From Schaedlerella arabinosiphila (GTDB lineage: Bacteria; Bacillota; Clostridia; Lachnospirales; Lachnospiraceae), in contig NZ_RHJS01000002.1 in NCBI RefSeq assembly GCF_003885045.1, forward strand, positions 1,364,001-1,428,000: a stretch of DNA of 64,000 nucleotides. The letters are read 5' to 3'. Shown here piece by piece: positions 26,483 to 35,269 of the stretch. Every line of letters starts with the position of its first letter. The first letter of the stretch is position 1. A model generated the notes under the pieces. That model was not told the origin of the DNA and did not search any database. It saw nothing but the letters and a program-made list of their open reading frames with translations. Position numbers and translations under genes: made by a program.

Positions 26483-27475
26483 ATGGGATTTATTGATGAA
26501 ATCAAAGCAAGAGCAAAGTCAGACATCAAGACAATCGTGCTTCCGGAGACGGAGGACGAGAGGACCTACAAGGCTGCTGAGGCAGTTTTGAAGGAAGGGA
26601 CAGCGAAGCTGATCCTGGTAGGAAGCAAGGAAGAGATTGAGAAGATGGGAGCCGGATACGATCTCACCGGAGCGACCATCGTGGACCCGGCGGACAGCGA
26701 CAAGACAGAGAGCTATATCGCAAAGCTGGTGGAACTGCGTCAGAAGAAGGGCATGACCGAAGAGCAGGCAAAAGAACTTCTGTTGAACAATTATCTGTAC
26801 TACGGCGTCATGATGGTGAAGATGGGCGATGCCGACGGCATGGTATCCGGTGCGTGTCATTCTACGGCGGACACCCTTCGTCCCTGCCTGCAGATCTTAA
26901 AGACAAAACCGGGCACAAAGCTGGTTTCCGCATTTTTCGTGATGGTAGTGCCGAACTGCGACATGGGCGCGGACGGAACCTTCATCTTCGGCGATTCCGG
27001 CCTGGAACAGAATCCCGATCCGGAAAAGCTGGCGAACATCGCGGTTTCATCCGCAGAATCCTTCCGTATCCTGACAGGCAAGGAGCCCATCGTGGCAATG
27101 CTGTCCCATTCTACAAAGGGAAGCGCAAAGCATGCGGACGTGGACAAGGTTGTGGAAGCAACCCGGATCGCGAAGGAGCTGGCGCCGGAACTCAAACTGG
27201 ACGGGGAACTGCAGCTTGACGCGGCGATCGTTCCTTCTGTCGGAGAATCCAAGGCACCGGGCAGCCCGGTAGCAGGACATGCCAATGTACTGATCTTCCC
27301 GGATCTGGATGCAGGCAATATCGGATATAAGCTGGCGCAGAGACTGGCAAAGGCGGAAGCTTACGGGCCCCTTACCCAGGGAATCGCCGCTCCGGTCAAC
27401 GACCTGTCCCGGGGCTGCAGCGCGGAAGATATCGAGGGCGTGATTGCGATCACAGCCGTACAGGCACAGGGCTGA
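26483..27475 (+). CDS. pta: Phosphate acetyltransferase
   Basis: 330 residues from MGFIDEIKARAKSD, with an AAAGGTGG site. It contains the phosphotransacetylase landmarks KTIVLPETEDERT, DADGMVSGACHSTADTLRP and the C-terminal NDLSRGCSAEDI. It converts acetyl-CoA and phosphate to acetyl phosphate. Together with ackA 122 bases downstream it makes ATP and acetate, the usual energy route of fermenting Clostridia. Confidence 0.96.
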   Translation: MGFIDEIKARAKSDIKTIVLPETEDERTYKAAEAVLKEGTAKLILVGSKEEIEKMGAGYDLTGATIVDPADSDKTESYIAKLVELRQKKGMTEEQAKELLLNNYLYYGVMMVKMGDADGMVSGACHSTADTLRPCLQILKTKPGTKLVSAFFVMVVPNCDMGADGTFIFGDSGLEQNPDPEKLANIAVSSAESFRILTGKEPIVAMLSHSTKGSAKHADVDKVVEATRIAKELAPELKLDGELQLDAAIVPSVGESKAPGSPVAGHANVLIFPDLDAGNIGYKLAQRLAKAEAYGPLTQGIAAPVNDLSRGCSAEDIEGVIAITAVQAQG

Positions 27476-27597
27476 AAACACGCTGTGGACTGCATAACGG
27501 CCGGGTGCGCCCTGAGGCAATGAGAATGCACTCTCTGTCAGCGCGGCATTCGGCAGTATAAGAAAGATATTATCAATATCAGGAGGAACATAAGGAA

Positions 27598-28791
27598 ATG
27601 AATGTATTAGTGATAAATTGCGGAAGCTCTTCTTTAAAATTCCAGTTGATCAATTCCGACAGCGAGGAAGTCCTGGCAAAGGGACTCTGCGAGCGGATCG
27701 GGATTGACGGAAGCCTGACCTATCAGCCGGCAGGCGGCGAAAAGGTAAAGTCCGACAAGGCAATGCCGACCCATACCGAGGCCATTCAGTTTGTGATCGA
27801 CGCCCTGACAGATCCCGACACCGGCGTAGTTAAGAGCCTGGACGAGATCGGAGCGGTTGGACACCGTGTGGTACATGGTGGAGAAAAATTTGCGTCCTCC
27901 GCAGTCATTACAGAGGAAATGAAAAAAGCAGTGGAAGAGTGCAACGACCTTGCGCCGCTGCACAACCCGGCAAACCTGATCGGAATCAATGCCTGTGAGA
28001 AGCTGATGCCCGGCACCCCCATGGTAGGCGTATTCGATACGGCGTTTCACCAGACCATGCCGGAGAAGGCGTATATGTACGGCCTGCCCTATGCATACTA
28101 TGATAAGTATAAAGTAAGACGCTACGGCTTCCACGGGACAAGCCACAGCTTCGTATCCAAGAGGGTTGCGGAGATCGTTGGGGTTCCCTATGAGGCGACC
28201 AAGACCATCGTATGCCACCTTGGAAACGGCGCCAGCATCTGTGCAGTACTGAATGGAAAATCCGTAGACACCTCCATGGGCCTGACCCCGCTGGAAGGTC
28301 TGGTGATGGGAACCCGTTCCGGGGACATTGATCCGGCAATCCTGGAGTTCATTGCAAAGAAGGAGAACTTAGACGTTGCGGGACTGATGAAGATGCTGAA
28401 CAAGGAATCCGGCGTATACGGACTTTCCGACGGCGTATCCAGCGATTTCCGTGATCTGTGCGCGGCGGCGGATGAAGGCAAAAAGCCGGCCCAGATCGCC
28501 CTGGAGGTCTTCGGCTACAGAGTGGCAAAATACGTCGGCTCCTATGCGGCGGCCATGAACGGCGTGGACAACATCGTATTTACCGCAGGCATCGGCGAAA
28601 ACGACGGGGATATGCGTGAGAGGATCTGCGGATATCTGGGATATCTGGGCATCGAGATCGACAAAGAGGCAAACGCAAAGCGGGGCGAGGAAGTGATCAT
28701 TTCCACTCCGGATTCCAGGGTAAAGGTTCTGGTGGTTCCGACCAACGAAGAACTGGCCATTGCAAGAGAGACTGTAGCGCTTGTAAAATAA
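27598..28791 (+). CDS. ackA: Acetate kinase
   Basis: 397 residues. It starts [17 protein letters not shown] (ASKHA fold, phosphate 1 loop) and contains [21 protein letters not shown] with the catalytic His, and [13 protein letters not shown]. It makes ATP and acetate from acetyl phosphate. An AGGAGGA site precedes the ATG. It shares the pta transcript, since no terminator is visible in the 122-base gap. Confidence 0.97.
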   Translation: MNVLVINCGSSSLKFQLINSDSEEVLAKGLCERIGIDGSLTYQPAGGEKVKSDKAMPTHTEAIQFVIDALTDPDTGVVKSLDEIGAVGHRVVHGGEKFASSAVITEEMKKAVEECNDLAPLHNPANLIGINACEKLMPGTPMVGVFDTAFHQTMPEKAYMYGLPYAYYDKYKVRRYGFHGTSHSFVSKRVAEIVGVPYEATKTIVCHLGNGASICAVLNGKSVDTSMGLTPLEGLVMGTRSGDIDPAILEFIAKKENLDVAGLMKMLNKESGVYGLSDGVSSDFRDLCAAADEGKKPAQIALEVFGYRVAKYVGSYAAAMNGVDNIVFTAGIGENDGDMRERICGYLGYLGIEIDKEANAKRGEEVIISTPDSRVKVLVVPTNEELAIARETVALVK

Positions 28792-28838
28792 AGCAGGGAG
28801 CTGCGTAACAGAATTTTTGCGAAAACCTGATTTTTTTG

Positions 28839-28866
28839 TTGACAAACAGATTTCTCATGATATAAT
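28839..28866 (+). promoter_or_regulatory. Promoter of yceD-rpmF
   Basis: TTGACA (28839-28844), 16-base spacer, TATAAT (28861-28866), 30 bases before the yceD start. Confidence 0.75.
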
Positions 28867-28895
28867 AGTTTAGGTATGAATAGGAGTAAACAGCA

Positions 28896-29423
28896 ATGTT
28901 GATGAACCTTTCAGGCGTATTATCAGAACAGCACAGGCCCATAGACGAGACGGTTTTGCCGGAGCTGGAATCCATTCAGCTTAAGTCCAGGGTATATCCG
29001 GTGATCCAGAAGGAACCGGTACATGTGACTGTCGCGCACAGGAAGGACAGGGAGCTGCAGATTCAGGCGGATGGGAAGGTTACGCTTCGGATTCCATGTG
29101 ACCGCTGTCTGGAAGAAGTGGAGTATGAGTTTTTGCTTCATTTTACCAGATATGTGGATTTGGGGTGTTCGGATGCTGAACTGAGAGAAGGATTCGACGA
29201 ATCTGACTTTATCAACGGATATCATCTTGACGTGGACAAGATGCTCTTTCAGGAGATTTTGATGTGCTGGCCGGAGAAGGTACTCTGCGGGGAAGACTGC
29301 AGGGGAATCTGCAATGTATGCGGTCAGAACCTGAATAAAGGGAGCTGTGACTGCGAGGATACAGGGCTTGACCCAAGGATGTCCGTTGTCCGTGAATTGT
29401 TTAAGAATTTTAAGGAGGTGTAA
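28896..29423 (+). CDS. yceD: YceD/DUF177 family protein
   Basis: 175 residues. The Cys motifs IPCDRCLEEVEYEF, KVLCGEDCRGICNVCGQNLN and SCDCEDTGLDPR are the DUF177 signature. The protein is encoded immediately ahead of ribosomal protein L32, as in most bacteria. It is implicated in 23S rRNA or ribosome maturation in some organisms; the exact role is unclear. Confidence 0.9.
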   Translation: MLMNLSGVLSEQHRPIDETVLPELESIQLKSRVYPVIQKEPVHVTVAHRKDRELQIQADGKVTLRIPCDRCLEEVEYEFLLHFTRYVDLGCSDAELREGFDESDFINGYHLDVDKMLFQEILMCWPEKVLCGEDCRGICNVCGQNLNKGSCDCEDTGLDPRMSVVRELFKNFKEV

Positions 29424-29426
29424 CCG

Positions 29427-29606
29427 ATGTCGATCTGTCCAAAAAATAAATCTTCAAAAGCCAGAAGAGACAAGAGAAGAGCTAATTGGAAGATGAGCGC
29501 TCCGAACCTGGTAAAGTGCAGCAAGTGCGGAGAACTTATGATGCCTCACAGAGTATGTAAGGCATGCGGCTCATACAACAAAAAAGAAATCATTTCCGTT
29601 GATTAA
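29427..29606 (+). CDS. rpmF: 50S ribosomal protein L32
   Basis: 59 residues beginning MSICPKNKSSKARRDKRRAN, with a four-Cys zinc ribbon (CSKCGELM ... CKACGSY). The AAGGAGG site is inside the end of yceD, whose stop precedes the ATG by 3 bases. It is a structural protein of the large ribosomal subunit. The presence of four Cys marks the zinc-binding paralogue. Confidence 0.96.
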   Translation: MSICPKNKSSKARRDKRRANWKMSAPNLVKCSKCGELMMPHRVCKACGSYNKKEIISVD

Positions 29607-29615
29607 TGACGGGAA

Positions 29616-29655
29616 CAAAGAGACTTTCCGGGTTCGGAGGGTCTCTTTTTTTCTG
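29616..29655 (+). terminator. rpmF terminator
   Basis: AAAGAGACTTTCC and GGAGGGTCTCTTT form a stem followed by TTTTT. Confidence 0.8.
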
Positions 29656-29674
29656 GTTGAACCGTATTTTATGA

Positions 29675-29703
29675 TTGATAACATGCTGCTTTATGAGTAT
29701 ACT
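29675..29703 (+). promoter_or_regulatory. Promoter of the iadA operon
   Basis: TTGATA (29675-29680), 17-base spacer, TATACT (29698-29703). The leader to iadA is about 115 bases. Confidence 0.65.
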
Positions 29704-29822
29704 AAGGTAAAGTGTCACAAGTTCCTGCACCTGTTTGAAAGAACAGGCAAACCAGAAAGACAAAAATATTCAAAAAAGTATTCAATCATGGAGCTGAACA
29801 AAAAGAAAGGAGGAGAACCCCC

Positions 29823-31001
29823 ATGCTGACATTGATTCGGAATGCGAAAATCTATGCGCCGGAATATCTTGGCGTACAGGATGTTTTGACCGCGGATTCC
29901 AGGATTTTAAAGATCGGGCCGGATATCCCCGAAGTCCGGGAATACGATGTCCAAACGATTGACGGGACAGGCATGCTTTTGTTCCCGGGATTTATCGACA
30001 GCCACGTACATATCTTAGGAGGCGGCGGAGAGGGCAGTTACCATACCAGGACGCCGGAGATCATGCTGACAGACATCACCACGGGCGGCGTGACTACGGT
30101 CGTGGGCTGTCTGGGAACCGACGGTACGACGCGGAATATGGCGTCCTTGCTGGCAAAAGCCAGGGGACTGGAGGAGGAAGGGATTACCACATACATATAT
30201 ACCGGCTCTTACCAGATCCCGGTGCGCACACTGACGGGAAACCTGATGGACGACCTGATCCTGATCGACAAGGCAATAGGCTGCGGGGAGATCGCAATTT
30301 CCGACCACCGCTCGTCCCAGCCCACGAAAGAAGAATTTGCCAGGATCGTGGGAGACACAAGGACAGGCGGTATCCTTTCCGGAAAGGCCGGAGTGGTGAA
30401 CATCCATATGGGGGACGGGAAGCGGATGCTTGCATACCTGCGTTATGTGGTGGAAGAGACGGAGATCCCGCCCTCCAACATGCTGCCCACCCACATCAAC
30501 CGGAGCATGAGGCTTTTAAAGGAGGGGATGGATTACGCGAAAACCCTGGGCGGTTTTCTGGATCTGACCACAAGCTCTGATCCGGATTATCTGGAGGAGG
30601 ACGAGGTCAAGGCAAGCACCGGTCTGAAAATGCTGCTGGATGAGGGGGTGCCGGAGCATCAGATCACATTTTCATCGGACGGACAGGGCAGTATACCGAT
30701 CTTCGGCAAAAACGGAAAATTTGTCGGGCTGGGAGTGGGCAAGGTGACGTCTCTGTACCGGGAGGTCCGGGACGCGGTCCTGACAGATCGGGTGGGGCTG
30801 ACCCAGGCGCTGAAAACGGTCACCTCAAACCCGGCGGATCTGCTGAAACTGGAGCGCAAGGGACGCATCGCCGCTGGAAAGGACGCCGACCTGGTGCTTG
30901 TGCAGGAGGATACCATGGAGATCGACACGGTGATGGCAAAGGGAAATCTCATGGTATATAAACAGAAGGCAGTCAGAAAAGGGACTTTTGAAAATCTTTA
31001 A
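29823..31001 (+). CDS. iadA: Isoaspartyl dipeptidase (beta-aspartyl-peptidase)
   Basis: 392 residues of the amidohydrolase fold. Metal-binding DSHVHILGGGGEG, the TTVVGCLGTDGTTR loop, AISDHRSSQPT and SSDGQGSIP match E. coli IadA. It releases isoaspartate-linked dipeptides that arise from damaged proteins or cyanophycin-like dipeptides. The transporter gene starts 22 bases later, so the pair may import and cleave such dipeptides. GGAGGAG precedes the ATG. Confidence 0.92.
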   Translation: MLTLIRNAKIYAPEYLGVQDVLTADSRILKIGPDIPEVREYDVQTIDGTGMLLFPGFIDSHVHILGGGGEGSYHTRTPEIMLTDITTGGVTTVVGCLGTDGTTRNMASLLAKARGLEEEGITTYIYTGSYQIPVRTLTGNLMDDLILIDKAIGCGEIAISDHRSSQPTKEEFARIVGDTRTGGILSGKAGVVNIHMGDGKRMLAYLRYVVEETEIPPSNMLPTHINRSMRLLKEGMDYAKTLGGFLDLTTSSDPDYLEEDEVKASTGLKMLLDEGVPEHQITFSSDGQGSIPIFGKNGKFVGLGVGKVTSLYREVRDAVLTDRVGLTQALKTVTSNPADLLKLERKGRIAAGKDADLVLVQEDTMEIDTVMAKGNLMVYKQKAVRKGTFENL

Positions 31002-31023
31002 ATAAAGGAATGGAGAGCAAGCT

Positions 31024-32535
31024 ATGGAAACGAAAAAAAGAACGATACAGATGCCGCACACTTATGTGATCATTTTCTTTGTCATCTTATTTGCGGCGGT
31101 ATTGACGCTGTTTGTCCCTCTGGGGCAGTATGAGACAAAAGAGATCACGTATATGCAGAACGGGGAGGAGAAGTCCAGAACCGTACTCGATCCGGAGAGC
31201 TTCCAATATGTGACGGATGAGAACGGCAGAAAAATGACTCACACCGCCCCTCTGTTCGGAACCGAGGATTTCGGCGGGCAGGGTATCCTGAACTATGTAT
31301 TTGAAGGGCTGACCGTCGGGGACAAATGGGGCTCCGCAGTGGGGATTGTAGCATTTATCCTGGTCATCGGCGGCGCGTTCGGGATCGTGCTGAAAACAGG
31401 AGCCGTGGACCAGGGGATTCTGGCCATGATCGAAAGGACAAAGGGAACGGAAAAATATCTGATTCCGGTTTTGTTCGCCCTGTTCTCCCTGGGCGGCGCG
31501 GTATTCGGAATGGGCGAGGAGGCGATTCCTTTTGCCATGATCCTGGTGCCCATGTTCATTGCCATGGGTTATGACGCGGTGGTAGGGGTCTGTGTGACCT
31601 ACTGCGCTACCCAGATCGGATTCGGGGCATCCTGGATGAACCCTTTTAGTCTGGCGATTGCCCAGGGGATCGCGGAGGTGCCGGTGCTCTCCGGCGCGGG
31701 CTTCCGTATCGTTCTCTGGTTTGTATTTACGGGTATCGGGATGGCATTTACCATGTTCTATGCGGCTAAGATCAAAAAAGATCCCAGGGCTTCCGTTGCC
31801 TATGACAGCGATGCGCGGTACAGGGAAGAATTTCAGGAAAATGACGAGAGAAAAGCAGATTTCCGGCTGGGCCACAAGCTGATCCTGCTGGTGATCCTTG
31901 CCACCATGATCTGGACGGTATGGGGCGTTGTTGCGAAAGGCTTCTACATTCCGGAGATCGCGTCGCAGTTCTTTGTGATGGGCCTGGTATCCGGAATCAT
32001 TGCGGTGATTTTTAAGCTCAATGACATGCGCGTTAACGACATTGCATCTTCCTTCCAGAGCGGCGCGGCTGACCTGGTGGGGGCGGCCCTGGTAGTTGGT
32101 ATGGCGCAGGGAATCATCATCATCCTGGGCGGGACGGATGCTTCCTCCCCCACCGTATTGAATACGATTCTCCATGGGATCAGCAGCGGGATGCAGAATT
32201 TCCCGGCAGTGATCTCCGCGTGGCTGATGTATGTATTCCAGACCGTATTCAATTTCTTCGTGGTATCGGGCTCGGGACAGGCTGCGCTGACCATGCCGAT
32301 CATGGCGCCCCTTTCGGACCTGGTAGGCGTGTCCAGACAGACGTCGGTACTGGCATTCCAGCTTGGAGACGCCTTTTCCAACCTGATCGTGCCCACCTCC
32401 GGATGTCTGCTCGGTACACTCGGCGTTGCGAAGCTGGAATGGGGAAAATGGGCGAAGTTCCAGATTAAAATGCAGGGCGTATTGTTTGCAGGGGCGTCTC
32501 TGGTTATGGTGATCGCGGTGCTGATTGGATTTTGA
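31024..32535 (+). CDS. YfcC-family transporter
   Basis: 503 residues with about 12 membrane helices. A periplasmic-type insertion follows helix 1 (about 35-95), and a GMGEEAIPFAMILVPMF motif lies near 160. The YfcC/ArcD-related (AbgT-like) family imports amino acids or peptides. The partnership with iadA points to an isoaspartyl dipeptide or aspartate-related substrate; this is inference. The start overlaps no other frame and has a GGAATGGAGAG site. Confidence 0.85.
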   Translation: METKKRTIQMPHTYVIIFFVILFAAVLTLFVPLGQYETKEITYMQNGEEKSRTVLDPESFQYVTDENGRKMTHTAPLFGTEDFGGQGILNYVFEGLTVGDKWGSAVGIVAFILVIGGAFGIVLKTGAVDQGILAMIERTKGTEKYLIPVLFALFSLGGAVFGMGEEAIPFAMILVPMFIAMGYDAVVGVCVTYCATQIGFGASWMNPFSLAIAQGIAEVPVLSGAGFRIVLWFVFTGIGMAFTMFYAAKIKKDPRASVAYDSDARYREEFQENDERKADFRLGHKLILLVILATMIWTVWGVVAKGFYIPEIASQFFVMGLVSGIIAVIFKLNDMRVNDIASSFQSGAADLVGAALVVGMAQGIIIILGGTDASSPTVLNTILHGISSGMQNFPAVISAWLMYVFQTVFNFFVVSGSGQAALTMPIMAPLSDLVGVSRQTSVLAFQLGDAFSNLIVPTSGCLLGTLGVAKLEWGKWAKFQIKMQGVLFAGASLVMVIAVLIGF

Positions 32536-32539
32536 TACC

Positions 32540-32579
32540 ATCGTATGCAGAAAAGCTGCCAGGGCAGGTTTTCTGCATA
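32540..32579. repeat. Repeated hairpin, copy A (after yfcC-type gene)
   Basis: TGCAGAAAAGCTGCC and GGCAGGTTTTCTGCA form a near-perfect hairpin. A very similar 41-base element follows the symporter gene at 49966. It may act as a terminator although the T run is weak. Confidence 0.6.
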
Positions 32580-32626
32580 TTGTGAAAAAAATGAAGAAAA
32601 GAATGCCCCATCTGCGGAAATTCTGT

Positions 32627-32703
32627 TATAATATGGGACAGGTTCAGGTAAAATGTAAACCAGAGGGGTGAGCTGAACCGGTATGCCTGTAACACCCAGG
32701 CAT
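32627..32703 (+). promoter_or_regulatory. mrp promoter -10 and structured leader
   Basis: TATAAT at 32627-32632 would start RNA close to GGTTCAG (32641), which pairs with CTGAACC (32673-32679). A second hairpin is ATGCCTG ... CAGGCAT (32683-32703). The -35 is not clear. No known riboswitch is recognised. Confidence 0.45.
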
Positions 32704-32736
32704 CACGATAAAAAAAGAAAGTGCAGGTAGAAAATC

Positions 32737-33567
32737 ATGTCAGAAGAAGTAAATAACGGCGGATGCACGGAGGAATCCTGTGCAGGATGCGCCCATGCCG
32801 GAAATTGTGAGAGCAAGAAAGAGGATCTGCGTGCTCCGGCCAACGCATATTCCAATGTGAAGAAGGTGATCGGTGTCATCAGCGGGAAGGGTGGCGTCGG
32901 AAAGTCGCTTGTGACCGCGTCCCTGGCCCGGATGATGAAGGAAAAGGGATATAATGTAGGGATCCTGGACGCGGATATCACGGGGCCCTCGATTCCGAAG
33001 ATGTACGGAATTCACGAGCAGGCAAAGGGGACGGAGGAAGGCATTTATCCCTGTATCGCAAAGGACGGGACAAGGATCATGTCTGTGAACCTGCTTCTGG
33101 AGGATGAGGATGCGCCGGTGATCTGGCGGGGGCCTATCATTGCAGGCGTGGTGACTCAGTTCTGGTCGGATGTGATCTGGGACGACCTGGATTATCTTTT
33201 TGTGGATATGCCGCCCGGAACCGGGGACGTACCGCTGACCGTATTCCAGTCGCTTCCGGTGGACGGGGTGGTGATCGTGACTTCTCCTCAGGATCTGGTG
33301 CAGATGATCGTCAAAAAGGCATACACCATGGCAAGGCAGATGAACATCCCGGTGCTTGGCATCGTGGAGAACTACAGCTATGTCAAATGTCCGGACTGCG
33401 GAAAGGAACTCCGGATTTTCGGAGAAAGCCACATTGACGAGATCGCGGGAGAATTAGGCGTGCCCGTACTCGGCAGGATGCCCATTGATCCGGCGATTGC
33501 TGAAGTGGTGGAAGAAGAGCGGTTCTATGAAGCGAAGAATCCTTATCTGGATGAAATAGAGCTGTAA
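32737..33567 (+). CDS. Mrp/NBP35-type iron-sulfur carrier ATPase
   Basis: 276 residues. The deviant Walker A GVISGKGGVGKS spans about 46-57, with DADITGPS and DMPPGTGD following. CxxC (VKCPDCGKEL, near 222) is the cluster-binding pair. The N-terminal 25 residues hold four more Cys (GGCTEESCAGCAHAGNC), as in NBP35-type members. It should carry and deliver Fe-S clusters in the cytoplasm. It stands alone with its own promoter and a terminator behind it. Confidence 0.9.
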   Translation: MSEEVNNGGCTEESCAGCAHAGNCESKKEDLRAPANAYSNVKKVIGVISGKGGVGKSLVTASLARMMKEKGYNVGILDADITGPSIPKMYGIHEQAKGTEEGIYPCIAKDGTRIMSVNLLLEDEDAPVIWRGPIIAGVVTQFWSDVIWDDLDYLFVDMPPGTGDVPLTVFQSLPVDGVVIVTSPQDLVQMIVKKAYTMARQMNIPVLGIVENYSYVKCPDCGKELRIFGESHIDEIAGELGVPVLGRMPIDPAIAEVVEEERFYEAKNPYLDEIEL

Positions 33568-33583
33568 AGAGGTTTGTTCCGAA

Positions 33584-33633
33584 AAAAAACGGGGAGGCTG
33601 ACACATGGTCGGCGGCTCCCCGTTTTTTTTCTT
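33584..33633. terminator. Bidirectional terminator
   Basis: AAAACGGGGAGGC ... GGCTCCCCGTTTT with A and T runs on both sides, serving the convergent mrp-type and YczE-like genes. Confidence 0.85.
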
Positions 33634-34296
33634 TTACTTCATCACAGCTTTGATGACACGATCCACCATCTTTTCGCTGCGGGGCAGAAAGATGCCGGCC
33701 ACCGGCCCCACCAGAGCGGCGCAGATGATCGTCCCGATTCCCACGGCTCCGCCCATGAAAAATCCGGCTGTCACAAAGCAGACATCCACGACGATACGGG
33801 TCACACTGAATGGCCGGTGCAGCTTGTCGCTGATCACGATTGCCACCAGGTCATTGGGGCCTACCCCGGAGTCGGATTTCATTACGATGGTCATACCGAA
33901 TGCCAGGATTCCGCAGCCGGCCGCCAGGACCAGGATACGCACCGCAAACGGATTGCCGGAATGGATGAGCCCGCCCAAAAGCAGGGTGAAAAAATCAATG
34001 ATGGGTCCGCCGCAGACCATGCACAGGATCGTGCCGATCTTGATATAGCTGCGGTCAGCGATCAGCAGGACCAGGATGATCAGAAAACAGATCGCCATAT
34101 GTACCCGGCCGTGTGTAAGCAGCGTCCATCCCGTCATATGCTGCGCCGTCCGGAACAGGCCCTGGATCAGCACGTTGAACGGGTCCGCGCCGAGGTCGGC
34201 CAGGAGGAACAGGGTGACGCCCAGATGGGCGATGGTCAGTCCGACGAATAATATGACGATCCGCAGTAGGATTTCTTTGAGAGTTCTTTTTGCCAT
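33634..34296 (-). CDS. YczE/YitT-like membrane protein
   Basis: 220 residues from MAKRTLKEILLRIVILF, with five to six membrane helices. The segment LADLGADPFNVLIQGL and later GVGPNDLVAIVIS are typical of YczE/YyaS/YitT-type proteins. Molecular function is not known. The stop lies right at the bidirectional terminator, and the promoter is visible about 95 bases upstream of the start. Confidence 0.75.
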   Translation of the reverse strand: MAKRTLKEILLRIVILFVGLTIAHLGVTLFLLADLGADPFNVLIQGLFRTAQHMTGWTLLTHGRVHMAICFLIILVLLIADRSYIKIGTILCMVCGGPIIDFFTLLLGGLIHSGNPFAVRILVLAAGCGILAFGMTIVMKSDSGVGPNDLVAIVISDKLHRPFSVTRIVVDVCFVTAGFFMGGAVGIGTIICAALVGPVAGIFLPRSEKMVDRVIKAVMK

Positions 34297-34389
34297 GTCA
34301 ATGTCCTTTCTTTGAATAAGCATCATCATAAAGCACTGTGAGAGCGCCCGGTTCAGGCAGAATGAGACGGCGCTCCGGACAATGTAATC

Positions 34390-34418
34390 ATTATATCGGC
34401 AAATCAAGCCTGCGTCAA
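34390..34418 (-). promoter_or_regulatory. Promoter of the YczE-like gene
   Basis: Minus strand TTGACG (34418-34413), 17-base spacer, TATAAT (34395-34390). Confidence 0.75.
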
Positions 34419-34446
34419 TTGGGAAATATGAATGATTCTCTATAAG

Positions 34447-34475
34447 TTGAAATTGTGAGCAGAAACGTATATACT
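34447..34475 (+). promoter_or_regulatory. Promoter of the histidine phosphatase gene
   Basis: TTGAAA (34447-34452), 17-base spacer, TATACT (34470-34475). The dispersed repeat copy B lies directly downstream, in the leader. Confidence 0.65.
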
Positions 34476-34482
34476 TTACTTA

Positions 34483-34530
34483 TACCCAAGGGCATCCCAT
34501 TATGGCCATATGGCCGTTTTACAAGGTATA
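34483..34530. repeat. 48-base dispersed repeat, copy B
   Basis: Counterpart of 21250-21297, differing only by six transitions. It contains the perfect palindrome GGCCATATGGCC. Its first 14 bases recur imperfectly just after it (TACCCAATGGCATC at about 34529). It forms part of the phosphatase mRNA leader. Confidence 0.6.
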
Positions 34531-34573
34531 CCCAATGGCATCATAGCAGCAAACAGACAGAGGAGACAAAGAG

Positions 34574-35218
34574 ATGATACTTTATATTGTAAGGCACGGA
34601 GAGACAGATTGGAATAAAGCGCGCAGGGTACAGGGATTTTCCGATATCCCCTTGAATGAATACGGAAGGCATCTGGCGCGTCAGACGGCGGAAGGGATGA
34701 AGGAGATCCGTTTTGACCTGGCTTACACAAGCCCCCTGATCCGGGCCAGGGAGACCGCGGAGATCATCCTGGAAGGCAGGAACATCCCTCTCATTGAATC
34801 CGACGGGATCAAGGAAATGGGATTCGGGGCCTATGAGGGGATGTGCGTCACCGGAAAAGAAAAGACGGCGGAGATGGAAGCCTTTCAAAAATTCTTTTCC
34901 GATACAGGCAATTTTGTGCCGGCAGAGGGCGGGGAGAGCATCGCGGACGTGATGGAACGGACGGGCAGCTTTCTGAGAGAGCTGTGTACAAATCCGGATC
35001 TGCAGGGAAAGCACATCCTGCTGTCCACCCACGGGGCGGCTATGACCGCATTTTTGAATCACATCCGGGGAAACCTGGAATCAGCGGATTTCTGGAAATG
35101 GCATGTGCCCGCCAACTGCGCGGTGACCACCGTGGAGGTGAAGGAAGGCGTGCCGGCCATCCTGGAGGAGAGTAAGGTATATTACAAAGAACCTGTAAAA
35201 CGCTGGAATATAGAATAG
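34574..35218 (+). CDS. Histidine phosphatase family protein
   Basis: 214 residues. LYIVRHGETDWN carries the phosphorylated His (near residue 8), followed by SPLIRARETAEII and HILLSTHGAAMTAFL with the second His. This is the phosphoglycerate mutase-like branch; small bacterial members are more often general phosphatases than glycolytic mutases. The substrate is unknown. An AGAGGAGAC site precedes the ATG. Confidence 0.88.
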   Translation: MILYIVRHGETDWNKARRVQGFSDIPLNEYGRHLARQTAEGMKEIRFDLAYTSPLIRARETAEIILEGRNIPLIESDGIKEMGFGAYEGMCVTGKEKTAEMEAFQKFFSDTGNFVPAEGGESIADVMERTGSFLRELCTNPDLQGKHILLSTHGAAMTAFLNHIRGNLESADFWKWHVPANCAVTTVEVKEGVPAILEESKVYYKEPVKRWNIE

Positions 35219-35228
35219 GAAGCGGGCC

Positions 35229-35269
35229 GATCAGAAATGGGGCTGTCACTGACAGCCCCATTTCTGATC
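35229..35269. terminator. Long palindromic terminator
   Basis: A near-perfect 20-bp inverted repeat centred at about 35249 (AATGGGGCTGTCA / TGACAGCCCCATT core, GATCAG / CTGATC outside) between convergent genes. Its outer arm overlaps the ABC-F stop codon. Confidence 0.75.

Noticed and set aside
31087..32541. Antisense open frame opposite the YfcC-type transporter
   Set aside because: Membrane-protein codon shadow rich in Arg/His/Gln; the plus strand has clear family motifs.
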